This document shows positions 37,156 through 46,639 of a stretch of DNA of 64,000 nt, one piece after another (within the stretch, counting starts at the first letter, position 1; the number at the start of each line of letters is the position of its first letter). A model generated the notes under the pieces. It saw only the letters and a program-made list of their open reading frames with translations, was not told where the DNA came from and did no database searches. Source of the DNA: Paenarthrobacter nitroguajacolicus (GTDB lineage Bacteria > Actinomycetota > Actinomycetes > Actinomycetales > Micrococcaceae). The stretch is taken from NCBI RefSeq assembly GCF_029952445.1, contig NZ_JAQPPK010000012.1:81207-145206 (forward strand). Reading direction: 5' to 3'. Both the position numbers and the translations under genes were made by a program.

Positions 37156-38247
37156 TCAGTACCTCACTCGGGGGTCGATGAGCGCGGCGATGATGTCCAC
37201 GATGAAGTTGGTGACGGCCACGATGATGGCCAACAGGACCACGATGCCCTGTACTGCGACGAAGTCACGGGCATTGAGGTATTGGACAAGTTGGTATCCA
37301 AGACCTTTCCATTCGAAGGTTGTCTCAGTAAGGATTGCTCCTCCGAGCATGAGCGCGATCTGCAGGCCCATCACGGTGATGATGGGGATGAGCGCGGGCT
37401 TGTAGGCATGTTTGGTCACGAGCCGGAACTCGCTGACGCCCCTTGAACGCCCTGCCTCGATGTAGTCCTTGCCCAGGGTGCCGATCACGTTGGTGCGGAC
37501 AAGCCGCAGGAAGACACCGGCGGTGAGCAAGCCAAGGGCGATCGCCGGGAGGACGGCATGGGAAACGACGTCGCCAAGCGCCGTGAAGTTTCCGCTGCGG
37601 ATGGCGTCCAGCCAGTAAATTCCCGACGGCGCCGCGAGGCCGCTCATGGTCAGTTCAGTCCGCGTTGATGCCCGTCCCGCTACAGGGAACCAGCCGAGCC
37701 ACACCGAGAAGGTCAGCTTCAGCAGCAGGCCCGAGAAGAACACCGGCGTTGCGTAGCAAAGGATCGCAAAGAACCTCAGGAAGGCGTCCGGCATCTTGTC
37801 CCGGTGTTGGGCGGCGATGAGGCCGAAGGGGATACCGACGGCGAGCGCGACGATCAGGGCGTTGATGGAGAGCTCCAGCGTGGCTGCCCCGAAGGTGGTG
37901 AGCACCTCCACGACCGGTCGTCGGTCAGTGATGGTGGTGCCGAAGTTTCCGGTGATCAACTGGCCAAGATATTCGAAATACTGCACCAGGACCGGCCGGT
38001 CATAACCGGCGTCGTGGATCCGCTGGGCGAGGACATCCGGGGGAAGCCGGCCGCCTTGTGCTGCCGTGATGGGGTCGCCGATGACCCTCATCAGGAAGAA
38101 CACCAGCGTTACCAGAATGAAGACTGTGGGGATGATCAGGAAGAACCGGATCACGATGTACCTTCCGAGGCCTCCCCCGCCTTTGGATTTGCTCTTTGGA
38201 GCAACGATCCCGGGCTCCGCCTCGGGTACTTCTATAACTGTTGTCAT
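37156..38247 (-). CDS. Peptide ABC transporter permease, DppB-like
   Basis: The 363-residue protein starts with a charged N-terminus and a first helix (IVIRFFLIIPTVFILVTLVFF). The OppB/DppB pattern follows, with the loop VRTNVIGTLGKDYIEAGRSRGVSEFRLVTKHAYKPALIPI. With the DppC-like subunit it forms the membrane channel. It is separated from the binding-protein gene by 155 bp that includes a strong hairpin, which may lower its expression relative to the binding protein. Confidence 0.94.
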   Translation of the reverse strand: MTTVIEVPEAEPGIVAPKSKSKGGGGLGRYIVIRFFLIIPTVFILVTLVFFLMRVIGDPITAAQGGRLPPDVLAQRIHDAGYDRPVLVQYFEYLGQLITGNFGTTITDRRPVVEVLTTFGAATLELSINALIVALAVGIPFGLIAAQHRDKMPDAFLRFFAILCYATPVFFSGLLLKLTFSVWLGWFPVAGRASTRTELTMSGLAAPSGIYWLDAIRSGNFTALGDVVSHAVLPAIALGLLTAGVFLRLVRTNVIGTLGKDYIEAGRSRGVSEFRLVTKHAYKPALIPIITVMGLQIALMLGGAILTETTFEWKGLGYQLVQYLNARDFVAVQGIVVLLAIIVAVTNFIVDIIAALIDPRVRY

Positions 38248-38320
38248 TGTTACCTGTATTTCCTGCCCGTGGATTGCGCGGGATTGGCTGATACGTGCCG
38301 TCCACGATGGTGGTCAGCAA

Positions 38321-38355
38321 GGGAGGCGGGACACTGGATCAGTGTCCCGCCTCCC
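38321..38355 (-). terminator. Hairpin between binding-protein and permease genes
   Basis: GGGAGGCGGGACACTG (38321-38336) and CAGTGTCCCGCCTCCC (38340-38355) form a perfect 16-bp stem with loop GAT. Read on the minus strand it follows the binding-protein gene and precedes dppB. No U-run follows, so it may protect the 3' end of the first mRNA or act as a partial terminator. Confidence 0.75.
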
Positions 38356-38402
38356 CCATCACAGAGTCCGTTGTTACTTGAACGGTCTTACTTGGACACC
38401 TG

Positions 38403-40031
38403 CTACTTGGACACTGTTCCGAGGCGGAACTTGAAGGACGGGTCCAGCGTCTTGTCGACGCCGTTCACGCCGCTGCCGACAACGGCCACCTGGGCACCTT
38501 GGAGCAGGGGCAGAGTGGAGATGTCCTTTGCCAGCGCGTTCTGGACGTCCTTGATGTCCGCTTCACGCTTGGTCTTGTCGGCTTCGGTGAGCTGCTTGCC
38601 GATGAGGTCGTTCACCGCGGGGTTGTTGTAGTGGTTCTTGAGGAAGCCGCCCTCCGGGAAGAACGGAGTGAGGTAGTTATCGGCATCGCTGAAGTCGGGG
38701 AACCACCCGAACTGGAACAGCGGGTACTCGTCGGCACGGCTGGCCTTGCTGTAAGTGACCCATTCGGTGGACTGGAGATTCACCGTGAAGAGACCGGACT
38801 TTTCCAGCTGCTCCTTGATCATGGCGTACTCGTCACCTGAGGATCCGCCGTAGTGGTCCGGGTTGTACTGCAGGTTCAAGGCGACCTTGTCAGTGATTCC
38901 CGCTTCGGTGAGGACTTTCTTGGCCTTGTCCAGGCTCGGCTTGCCGGCATCGCCGTAAGCATCCTTGAAGGACTCGTTGGCGCCGAGGAATCCGCTGGGG
39001 ACGTTGGAGTAGAGGGGCAGGTAGGTGCCCTTGTAGACCTGGTCGGCGATGGCCTGGCGGTCCACGAGGTTGGCGACTGCCTGGCGCACTGCCAGCGCCT
39101 TTGCCGGGTCTGCTCCTGTTGCCTTGGTACCGAACGGCATGGTGTCGAAGTTGAAGGTGATGTAGCGGATCTCGCCGCCCGGTCCTGTGAGTACCTTGAC
39201 CTTGGAATCCTTGCGGAGGTCGTCGATGTCCGTGGCGCTCAGGCTGCGGAAGGCGACGTCGATGGCGCCCTGCTGGATTTCCAGCTTCAGGTTGGTGGGG
39301 CTGGCGTAGTACTTGATGGTGGCTGCATCATTGGCCGGCTTCCCAAGGACACCCTTGTAATCGGCGAAGGCTTTGAAGCTGACGAGTTCGTTCTTCTTGT
39401 AGCTGTCAATGGTGTATTGGCCGTAGAACGCGTTCGCCTTGATGATCTCGTCGTCGGAGAGGACCTTGTCTGCCGGGAAGACCTCGTCATCGACGATCGG
39501 TGCGGCAGGGCTGCTGAGGATCTGGCTGAAAGTCTGATCGTTGGCATTCTTGAGCTTGAACACCACTGTGGTGGCATCGGGGGCGCTGACGCTCTCGATG
39601 TTCGTCAGAAGCGATGCAGGACCGGCGGGATCGTTGATGGCTACCTGGCGGTCGAAGGAGAACTTCACGTCCTTGGAATCCAAGGTGTGGCCGTTGGCCC
39701 ACTTCAGCCCGGACTTGAGCTTGACGGTGTATTCGGAGGGGGCGGTGAAGGACGACGATTCGGCGAGGTCCGGCACGGGTTCCGCGCCACCGGGCTTGGA
39801 ATTGAGGAGGAAGGAATAGATCTGGTTCATCACCATGAATGAACCGTTGTCATAGGATCCTGCGGGGTCCAGTGAGGTGACTTTGTCAGTTGTGCCGTAG
39901 GCGATGGGGCCCGCAGCTGCCGGCGCCGACGAGGAGCCGCCTCCGGAGGGACCCGTGCATGCCGTTAAGGCGAATGCGGAGATGCCCGCCAGCGCGATAA
40001 CGCCGTGCAGGGCCTTCTTGTTCAGTGCCAT
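38403..40031 (-). CDS. Peptide ABC transporter substrate-binding lipoprotein (SBP family 5)
   Basis: The ATG at 40031 follows AGAAGG and gives 542 residues beginning with a lipoprotein signal (FALTAC lipobox, Cys near 25). The mature part fits family-5 peptide-binding proteins: YGTTDKVTSLDPAGSYDNGSF near the start and LKLEIQQGAIDVAF in the middle. It captures peptides or related solutes outside the membrane for the DppBCDF-like complex. Upstream in-frame codons are not family-like. The last codons and stop are tandemly repeated just downstream (see findings). Confidence 0.94.
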   Translation of the reverse strand: MALNKKALHGVIALAGISAFALTACTGPSGGGSSSAPAAAGPIAYGTTDKVTSLDPAGSYDNGSFMVMNQIYSFLLNSKPGGAEPVPDLAESSSFTAPSEYTVKLKSGLKWANGHTLDSKDVKFSFDRQVAINDPAGPASLLTNIESVSAPDATTVVFKLKNANDQTFSQILSSPAAPIVDDEVFPADKVLSDDEIIKANAFYGQYTIDSYKKNELVSFKAFADYKGVLGKPANDAATIKYYASPTNLKLEIQQGAIDVAFRSLSATDIDDLRKDSKVKVLTGPGGEIRYITFNFDTMPFGTKATGADPAKALAVRQAVANLVDRQAIADQVYKGTYLPLYSNVPSGFLGANESFKDAYGDAGKPSLDKAKKVLTEAGITDKVALNLQYNPDHYGGSSGDEYAMIKEQLEKSGLFTVNLQSTEWVTYSKASRADEYPLFQFGWFPDFSDADNYLTPFFPEGGFLKNHYNNPAVNDLIGKQLTEADKTKREADIKDVQNALAKDISTLPLLQGAQVAVVGSGVNGVDKTLDPSFKFRLGTVSK

Positions 40032-40276
40032 CTGGTGAACCTTCTGTTCGATGGATTCGATGCTCCGCCGTGGGATATTTGTGACGGAGCACACTCTTAG
40101 TGCCTCGATTCAACCAGACTTCGAAGCAGGCGAACCCTCATTTTGGTGATTTGAGACACAAAATTTACTTTCCAGTAGCTTCTGCCGCCACCTTGGAGCA
40201 TTGCCGGACGGGTAGGACGGGAATATGGTTTATCCCGGGTGCTCAACTGCTGGATAACACTTTGAAAGTCAGGCTC

Positions 40277-41104
40277 ATGGACAAGGCAGCCCTGTGTGTG
40301 GGGATCAACGAATTCAAGTACCTTCCACAGTCCAGCTGGCTTCACGGCTGCGTCAACGATGCCGAAGACCTGGCGGGCCTCCTGGAAGGAAGCTACGGCT
40401 TTCCGGGATCGCAGATCACATTGCTAAGGGATGCCGAAGCCGGCAAAAAAGCGGTGATGGCTGAACTGAACAAGCTGGTGGATGCTGCCGTAGCCGGCAA
40501 CCTGCAGCACATCGTCTTCACTTTCTCCAGCCACGGCACGCAAATCCCGGACACGAGCGGTGACGAGGACGACAGCCTCGACGAAGCATTCGCCTGCCAC
40601 GACATCAACAACACCGGTGACGCTTGGGATCCTGACACGGTCATTTCCGACGACGAACTGGCCGCCGCCTTCGGCCGCCTTCCGGAGGGCATCCTGATGG
40701 ATGTCCTGCTCGACACCTGCCACAGCGGTACCGGTTTGAAGTCCCTCGACCTGATCCCGGGCAGGCGGCCGCGCTTCCTGCCTGCCCCCACTCCCCGGGC
40801 CGTCATCCTGAACGAAGACCTCGAAACCCGCACGTTGCGTGACATGCTGAAGCTGGCGAAGTTGTCCACGCCGGTCCTCATGGCAGCCTGCAGATCTGAT
40901 CAAACGGCCGCCGATGCCTTGATGGAAGGCAGGTACAACGGCGCTTTTACCTACAACCTCATCAAGAGCCTGCGCGGTGATGGAACCCTGGCGCGTGCGG
41001 ACCTCCTCAAGCAAGTCAGCAAAGGACTGAAAGCCGGCGGTTTCGACCAAGTCGCACAACTGGAGGCCTCCCGGACTGCCCGCAAAGCTGCATGGGGTGC
41101 CTGA
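40277..41104 (+). CDS. Metacaspase-like (C14 caspase-fold) peptidase
   Basis: From the ATG at 40277 the 275-residue protein begins with the caspase strand ALCVGINEFKYLP. The catalytic dyad is visible: H86 in FTFSSHGTQIPD, and C148 in LLDTCHSGTG. Acidic residues around GDEDDSLDEAFACHD could bind calcium, as in metacaspases. It has no signal peptide, membrane helix or effector-associated domain. The upstream in-frame extension to 40100 is AT-rich and looks non-coding. The convergent gene ten bases away encodes a zinc peptidase. Substrate is unknown. Confidence 0.88.
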   Translation: MDKAALCVGINEFKYLPQSSWLHGCVNDAEDLAGLLEGSYGFPGSQITLLRDAEAGKKAVMAELNKLVDAAVAGNLQHIVFTFSSHGTQIPDTSGDEDDSLDEAFACHDINNTGDAWDPDTVISDDELAAAFGRLPEGILMDVLLDTCHSGTGLKSLDLIPGRRPRFLPAPTPRAVILNEDLETRTLRDMLKLAKLSTPVLMAACRSDQTAADALMEGRYNGAFTYNLIKSLRGDGTLARADLLKQVSKGLKAGGFDQVAQLEASRTARKAAWGA

Positions 41105-41114
41105 ACTTCCAGTG

Positions 41115-42746
41115 CTAGTCTCCCGTGCCGTGGAACTTGTTGCGCACTCCGGATGATGCCGCTTCTTCAGCTTCATGCTGCTGGTCCGAGCCAAACAGCT
41201 GGCCTTGGCGCTCCCTGTCCATCACCGGCTTAAGCGCGGCGTACACGAGGCGACCACCGGCGTCGAACCTCAACAGTCCTCCTCCGCGGACATCTACAAA
41301 GTCGCGCCGGGTCTTCACCCCGAGACGCACATAGGCCTCTTTCCGGCTCATCCGCACGGTTTGGATGAAGGAGGCACCAATCTCGGAAATAATGAATCCG
41401 TCCGGAGATACACGCTCGGAGGTACGGACACGCGTGGAGCTCAGCGGCGTCCTCCGTTCAAGGCGGGCTGCCTCGAGGAGCCGCGGGTTTTCCCAGACGA
41501 AGCGCTGCACCTCCTGGGGATCGGACCCCAACGCTGAGAGGCGGACCGGATAGCGGAGCCCCTGGTAGTAGTCCACTCCGCTGATGTTGTTCAAGGAGAC
41601 CCTACGGATGCCGATGGCCGAGAACTCGGATTGGAGTGCCTCGCGGTACCCGTAGATGTCGTCGGGAACCATGTCCAGGTCTGCGGCTATGATGCCGCGG
41701 AGCATATCGCGCCAGGAAACGTCCACCGGCGGCATGTAGGAGAGTCCACGGATCACCATCCGGAGGATTCTGGTGGCCACGATCGAACCCGATTCGGCCT
41801 TCTGCTGGAGGCTGTGGAACTCCCCGTAACGGGCGTTCCTTTCGGACCACAAACGCTGGACTGCCCGGAGCACCGCACCTACCACCACGGCACCGCGAGC
41901 GTGGGGCTCAGGCAACTCTTGCCAACCTTCAGGTACGGCGCCGACAAACGGCTCGCGCAACGGCCCTCGGGCGAAGAGGTCCCGGGCGAAGTCGAACAGG
42001 GAACGCATCAGGACCAGGTCATCAGCCGTCTGCCCTGCTTCGAAGCCCCCGGCTGCCGCTTCGAGTTGGCGGTACACGACTTCCTTGGACGAGAACACGG
42101 AGAGGATGGCCACGATGTCCGCCAAGGCCTCGTGCATGGCCAACTGCTCCATGGTGGCCATCTGGTCAGCCCAGGCGGGCCTGAAGCCGTCCAGGATCGC
42201 GTGGGTGACTTCATGGGCAACAATGTCCCGGTACAGCGCGGTGGGTACCTTGTAGCCCATCCGGTCCACCGACCCGAAGCGGATGATGTTGGTCCCGCGC
42301 TCGTACCCGGTATCGGTGGCTGTCACGAGGTCGCGGGCCTTGAGCACCACGCGCCCCTCCGGATTCCACGGCATGCGCCTGCCGAGCGTGGACTCGAAGA
42401 TCTCCAGGGTGCTCATCGCCACGCCGTAGACGTGCTGTGCAAGGAAGCGCGTGTCATCCAGGAGTTCGCGAAGGCCGACCGGCGGTGGTTCCGAGATTAA
42501 TTGCCAGGGATCCCCGGGCAAGGTCAGGCTCACCGGGGATACTGTGGTCCCCCGCCATTTACGGATGTGGACGGCATAGCGGTGACCGGTGGGACCGCGT
42601 CGCAGGCGTTCAACCGGGATGCGGACCTGTGCGGTCAGCGGTGGTTCCCCGGCGGTACCTATTGGCCCCTCGGCAAGGACTGTCAAGGAGACCATCTGCC
42701 CGGCTTTGATGTCTCCCGGGCTCTTCTTTGGAAATGCCACAGTCAT
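41115..42746 (-). CDS. M4-like (gluzincin) zinc metallopeptidase
   Basis: The ATG at 42746 is preferred to a TTG at 42770. The 543-residue protein has HEVTH at 178-182, and MHEALADIVA carries the likely third zinc ligand E206. That spacing and motif resemble thermolysin-type gluzincins. No signal peptide is visible, so it is probably cytoplasmic, unlike secreted M4 enzymes. Residues 1-140 and 300-543 show no domain I recognise. The gene is 62 bp downstream of mnmA and tail-to-tail with the metacaspase. Confidence 0.82.
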   Translation of the reverse strand: MTVAFPKKSPGDIKAGQMVSLTVLAEGPIGTAGEPPLTAQVRIPVERLRRGPTGHRYAVHIRKWRGTTVSPVSLTLPGDPWQLISEPPPVGLRELLDDTRFLAQHVYGVAMSTLEIFESTLGRRMPWNPEGRVVLKARDLVTATDTGYERGTNIIRFGSVDRMGYKVPTALYRDIVAHEVTHAILDGFRPAWADQMATMEQLAMHEALADIVAILSVFSSKEVVYRQLEAAAGGFEAGQTADDLVLMRSLFDFARDLFARGPLREPFVGAVPEGWQELPEPHARGAVVVGAVLRAVQRLWSERNARYGEFHSLQQKAESGSIVATRILRMVIRGLSYMPPVDVSWRDMLRGIIAADLDMVPDDIYGYREALQSEFSAIGIRRVSLNNISGVDYYQGLRYPVRLSALGSDPQEVQRFVWENPRLLEAARLERRTPLSSTRVRTSERVSPDGFIISEIGASFIQTVRMSRKEAYVRLGVKTRRDFVDVRGGGLLRFDAGGRLVYAALKPVMDRERQGQLFGSDQQHEAEEAASSGVRNKFHGTGD

Positions 42747-42832
42747 CGCCGTCCCGAATGCGGACCCCAAACACCGCAGCGGAAGCGCTGCTTAGCCCAG
42801 TATGGAGGCGGGGCTTTCCGGAGGCAATGGCC

Positions 42833-43972
42833 CTAGAGGGCTGCCCGCTGGAGTGAGCGGGCGGCGTCGATGGTTGCCTGTCCCAAAACCCGGCTGCCCT
42901 GGTAGAGGACCACGGTTTGGCCGGGAGCCACGCCACGCAGGGGGTCGTTCAGGGTCACTACGAGCTCAGCCCGTTCAACACCGGATTCGTCCTCGACAGC
43001 TTCCACGTACGCGACTGCCGGAACGGGATCTCCGTGGGCGCGGACCTGGGCGTGGCACTCGAACCCCTCGCCGGTGGCGACCTCGGAGATCGGCACGCCG
43101 GCCCAGGAAACCTTTATGCCGCGGATCTCGTCGATGGCCAGGAGGGCTTCGGGGCCCACAACCACCTTGTTTTCCTTGGGGCGGATCTCCAGGACGAACC
43201 GGGGCTTGCCGTCAGCGGCCGGGGTTCCCAGCTTCAGGCCGCGCCTCTGACCGACCGTGAACGCGTTGGCACCAGGGTGCTCGCCGACCTTGGTGCCGGT
43301 TTCATCAACGATGTCGCCGGTGGTCATCTCGATTTTTTCCGCCAGCCAGCCGCGGGTGTCGCCGTCGGAAATGAAGCAGATGTCATGGCTGTCAGGCTTA
43401 TTGGCCACGGACAAGCCGCGCCTCTCAGCCTCCGCGCGAACCTCGGCCTTGGACGGCGTGTCCGCCAGCGGGAACATGGAGTGCTTGAGCTGCTCATGGG
43501 TCAGGACGCCAAGGACGTAGCTCTGGTCCTTCGCCCAGTCGGCAGCACGGTGGAGTTCGCGGTTGCCGTCGGCGTCCTCGATCACCTTGGCGTAGTGCCC
43601 GGTGCAGACGGCATCGAAGCCAAGGGCGATCGCCTTCTCCAGCAAGGCGGCGAACTTGATGCGCTCGTTGCACCGCATGCAAGGGTTCGGTGTCCGTCCG
43701 GCGGCGTATTCGTCAATGAAATCCTGGACGACGTCTTCCTTGAAACGCTCGGAAAAGTCCCAGACGTAATAGGGAATCCCCAGGACATCGCAAGCCCGCC
43801 AGGCATCGCGGGAGTCCTCAATCGTGCAGCAGCCCCGGCTGCCGGTGCGCAGGGTTCCAGGCATGCGGGACAACGCGAGGTGAACCCCCACGACGTCGTG
43901 CCCGGCCTCAACGGCCCGGGCGGCGGCTACGGCGGAGTCCACTCCGCCGCTCATTGCTGCAAGTACTCGCAT
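42833..43972 (-). CDS. mnmA: tRNA 2-thiouridine synthase MnmA
   Basis: The ATG at 43972 gives 379 residues starting [13 protein letters not shown], the PP-loop at 8-13. Active-site cysteines are seen in [12 protein letters not shown] and in [11 protein letters not shown]. MnmA adds sulfur to U34 of tRNA Lys, Glu and Gln, using sulfur passed from a cysteine desulfurase, which is encoded nearby. A longer in-frame start at 44140 is ruled out because it would run through the FAD reductase operator. Gene neighbourhood agrees with Rv3024c-Rv3025c. Confidence 0.96.
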   Translation of the reverse strand: MRVLAAMSGGVDSAVAAARAVEAGHDVVGVHLALSRMPGTLRTGSRGCCTIEDSRDAWRACDVLGIPYYVWDFSERFKEDVVQDFIDEYAAGRTPNPCMRCNERIKFAALLEKAIALGFDAVCTGHYAKVIEDADGNRELHRAADWAKDQSYVLGVLTHEQLKHSMFPLADTPSKAEVRAEAERRGLSVANKPDSHDICFISDGDTRGWLAEKIEMTTGDIVDETGTKVGEHPGANAFTVGQRRGLKLGTPAADGKPRFVLEIRPKENKVVVGPEALLAIDEIRGIKVSWAGVPISEVATGEGFECHAQVRAHGDPVPAVAYVEAVEDESGVERAELVVTLNDPLRGVAPGQTVVLYQGSRVLGQATIDAARSLQRAAL

Positions 43973-44094
43973 GCTGGCTTTCTGTATGAAGTGATCGGGC
44001 AACCTCTTCGGCTGGTGACAGCCGTGGACGCCCATCCATTCTAGCGTGCGATACCACGCTGGCAGGAAATTCCCTTGACGGACCCACCGCAGGC

Positions 44095-44123
44095 TTCTAA
44101 AGTCAAATTTACTGGTTTTAGAA
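44095..44123. promoter_or_regulatory. Operator O1 before FAD reductase (TTCTAAA-N15-TTTAGAA)
   Basis: A perfect 7-bp inverted repeat with a 15-bp spacer ends 10 bp before the FAD-reductase start. Two sites with the same geometry flank the SufR-like regulator's own start (47337-47365 and 47376-47404), which makes that regulator the likely binder. Confidence 0.75.
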
Positions 44124-44133
44124 TCGAGCTGAC

Positions 44134-45369
44134 ATGGCAAACGAACATATAGTCATTGCCGGGGGTGGGCTTGCAGGCGCAACCGCCGCCAAGACGCTTC
44201 GGACCGAAGGCTACGCGGGCGCGGTCACCTTGCTTATGACCGAAACGCGGACCCCTTACATTCGCCCTCCCCTTTCCAAGGAGTTCCTCCTGGGAAAGGC
44301 CGACGCGGATTCCGTGGAGGTGGTGCCGGCACCTTGGTACCAGGAGAACGACGTCGAACTCCTCCTTGGCGTTTCAGCCGGCGGTCTCGATCCGGGACGC
44401 CACACTGTGGCACTGGATGACGGCCGGACGCTTCAGTACAGCAAACTGCTGATCGCCACAGGAGCCCAGCCCCGCAGAATTCCGCTTCCCGGAGCGGACC
44501 TCGACGGGGTCATGACGTTCCGGACCTTCAATGACAGCCTCAAACTGCAATCACTCCTGGCAGGCGGAGGAAAGAACGTCGTCATGGTCGGTTCAGGGTG
44601 GATCGGCATGGAACTGGCGGCTGCAGCGAGGACGTATGGAAACCAGGTGACCCTTCTGGGTCTGGAAGACATCCCATTGAGCGCTGCCATTGGACCGGAG
44701 TTGGGCAAGTTCTTCCGCCAAGTGCATGAGGACCAGGGCGTCAGCTTCCGCCTGCCTGCCAGCGCGGCGGCAATTGAAGGCCGGGACGGACGGGCCACAG
44801 CGGTCCTTACCGATTCCGGCGAAACCCTTCCCGCCGACGTCGTCATCATTGCAGTGGGCGTCGTACCGGACACGGCCCTGGCAGAAACTGCGGGCCTGGC
44901 CGTACGAAATGGAATCCTTGTTGATGCCGGCCTGAATACCAGCGCCACGGATGTCCTGGCCGCCGGGGACGTAGCGAACGCCCTTCACCCTTTCACGGGT
45001 GAGCATCAACGGAGTGAACACTGGGCCAATGCCCTCAACGGCGGAAAAGTAGCTGCCAGGTCCATGATGGGACAGGACGCAGTGCTGGATGTGGTGCCAT
45101 ATTTCTACACGGACCAGTTCACGGTCAGCATGGAGTACTCCGGCTACCCGTCGCTGGCTTCGGGGACTTCGCCGGTGTTCCGCGGCGCAATGGAGGACGG
45201 CAGCTTCATCGCGTTCTGGCTCAGGCAGGACCGGGTAGTTGCTGGAATGAACGTCAACCAACGGCGTGTCCAGAAACCCATCAAGTCGTTGATCTCCCGT
45301 CGCGTAGCGGTGGATGTCAAGCGCCTCACAGACCCTGGCGTTGCCTTGGAAGAATTGCTGCCGGAATAG
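44134..45369 (+). CDS. FAD-dependent ferredoxin/rubredoxin reductase-type oxidoreductase
   Basis: The 411-residue protein has an FAD-binding Rossmann motif [13 protein letters not shown] near residue 10. An NAD(P)-binding segment is [19 protein letters not shown], and the FAD C-motif is [13 protein letters not shown] reductase C-terminal domain follows. Members reduce ferredoxins, rubredoxins or P450 partners. No partner is encoded beside it. The operator ending 10 bp before its start suggests it belongs to a redox or Fe-S stress response. Confidence 0.92.
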   Translation: MANEHIVIAGGGLAGATAAKTLRTEGYAGAVTLLMTETRTPYIRPPLSKEFLLGKADADSVEVVPAPWYQENDVELLLGVSAGGLDPGRHTVALDDGRTLQYSKLLIATGAQPRRIPLPGADLDGVMTFRTFNDSLKLQSLLAGGGKNVVMVGSGWIGMELAAAARTYGNQVTLLGLEDIPLSAAIGPELGKFFRQVHEDQGVSFRLPASAAAIEGRDGRATAVLTDSGETLPADVVIIAVGVVPDTALAETAGLAVRNGILVDAGLNTSATDVLAAGDVANALHPFTGEHQRSEHWANALNGGKVAARSMMGQDAVLDVVPYFYTDQFTVSMEYSGYPSLASGTSPVFRGAMEDGSFIAFWLRQDRVVAGMNVNQRRVQKPIKSLISRRVAVDVKRLTDPGVALEELLPE

Positions 45370-45389
45370 GTCACTACCTGCGAGAAGGG

Positions 45390-46613
45390 CTAGGCGACGC
45401 CCCGGCGGGCCTGCGTTGCAGCGGTTTGGATGGACGACTCATGACCGGCCATGCCGGCTTGGCGCGCCCTGGAGCAGGCCTCCGGAAGTGCCTTCAGGAG
45501 GGCATCGACATCAGCTTCGGTGGAAGTATGCCCCAAGGTGAATCTCTGGGCGCCACGGGCGGTATCCTCGTCCAGGGCCATCGCCAGCAGGACATGCGAG
45601 GGCCGCGGCACACCGGCTGTGCACGCCGAACCAGTCGAGGACTCCACGCCCGCCAGATCCAGCAGGAACAGCAGCGAGTCGCCTTCACAACCCGGGAAGG
45701 TGAAGTGGGCGTTGCCGGGAAGCCTCAAACCGCCCTCGGCCCCACGGAGCACGGCATCAGGGACGGCTTCCAGGACTCCGCTGATAAGGCGGTCCCGCAA
45801 AGTCGCCAGCCGCTCCTGCTCCTTCGGCAACTTTGCTGTCACGGCTTCTGCCGCAGCGGCGAAAGCGGCAATGGCAGGTGTATCCAAAGTTCCCGAGCGG
45901 ACGTCGCGCTCCTGGCCGCCGCCGTGCTGGACGGGAGTCAGCTTCACCGCCCTGCCCAGGAACAGCGCGCCAACGCCTACGGGGCCACCCAGTTTGTGCC
46001 CCGACACGGACATGGCGGAAAGGCCGGAGGCCCGGAAGTCAAGGGGAACGGATCCGAACGCCTGGACGGCATCGGAGTGGACCGGAATGCCGTGCGCTGT
46101 GGCCAGTTCAACGATTTCGGGGATGGGCTGGATGGTGCCGACTTCATTGTTGGCCCACATCACGGTTACCAGGGCAACCGTTCCTGGGTCCCGCGCGATT
46201 TCCTGACGCACGGCGTCGAGCCGGACCACGCCTTCGCCATCAACGGGAAGCCAGGTAACTTCCGCTCCTTCGTGGCGCTCAAGCCATTCGACGGTGTCCA
46301 TGACCGCGTGATGCTCGACGGCGGAACAAAGTATCCGGGTCCGGCGCGGGTTTTCGTCGCGGCGGGCCCAGTAGAGACCCTTGACGGCCAGGTTGTCGGC
46401 TTCTGTTCCGCCGGAGGTGAAGATCACTTCCGAGGGATGGGCGCCTGCCGCTGCGGCCAGGGTTTCGCGGGCGTCCTCAACGGCCCGTCGGGCCCGCCGT
46501 CCGGCACCATGCAGGGAGGACGGGTTTCCTGTCCTCGCCAGCTCACGCGTCATGACGGCAAGCGCCTCAGCCGAAAGGGGCGTTGTGGCGGCGTGGTCAA
46601 GGTATACAGGCAC
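45390..46613 (-). CDS. iscS: Cysteine desulfurase (IscS/NifS type)
   Basis: The 407-residue PLP enzyme begins PVYLDHAATTPLS. It carries the PLP lysine in SVSGHKLGGP and the active cysteine in SSTGSACTAGV. It releases sulfur from cysteine for tRNA thiolation and Fe-S clusters. MnmA nearby is a plausible acceptor. The GTG start lies 26 bp from the SufR-like regulator's stop in the same direction, so the two may be co-transcribed. No IscU or ISC operon is visible; actinobacteria often use SUF for cluster assembly. Confidence 0.94.
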   Translation of the reverse strand: MPVYLDHAATTPLSAEALAVMTRELARTGNPSSLHGAGRRARRAVEDARETLAAAAGAHPSEVIFTSGGTEADNLAVKGLYWARRDENPRRTRILCSAVEHHAVMDTVEWLERHEGAEVTWLPVDGEGVVRLDAVRQEIARDPGTVALVTVMWANNEVGTIQPIPEIVELATAHGIPVHSDAVQAFGSVPLDFRASGLSAMSVSGHKLGGPVGVGALFLGRAVKLTPVQHGGGQERDVRSGTLDTPAIAAFAAAAEAVTAKLPKEQERLATLRDRLISGVLEAVPDAVLRGAEGGLRLPGNAHFTFPGCEGDSLLFLLDLAGVESSTGSACTAGVPRPSHVLLAMALDEDTARGAQRFTLGHTSTEADVDALLKALPEACSRARQAGMAGHESSIQTAATQARRGVA

Positions 46614-46639
46614 CTTGCCATTCTACCGATGCCCGAAGC

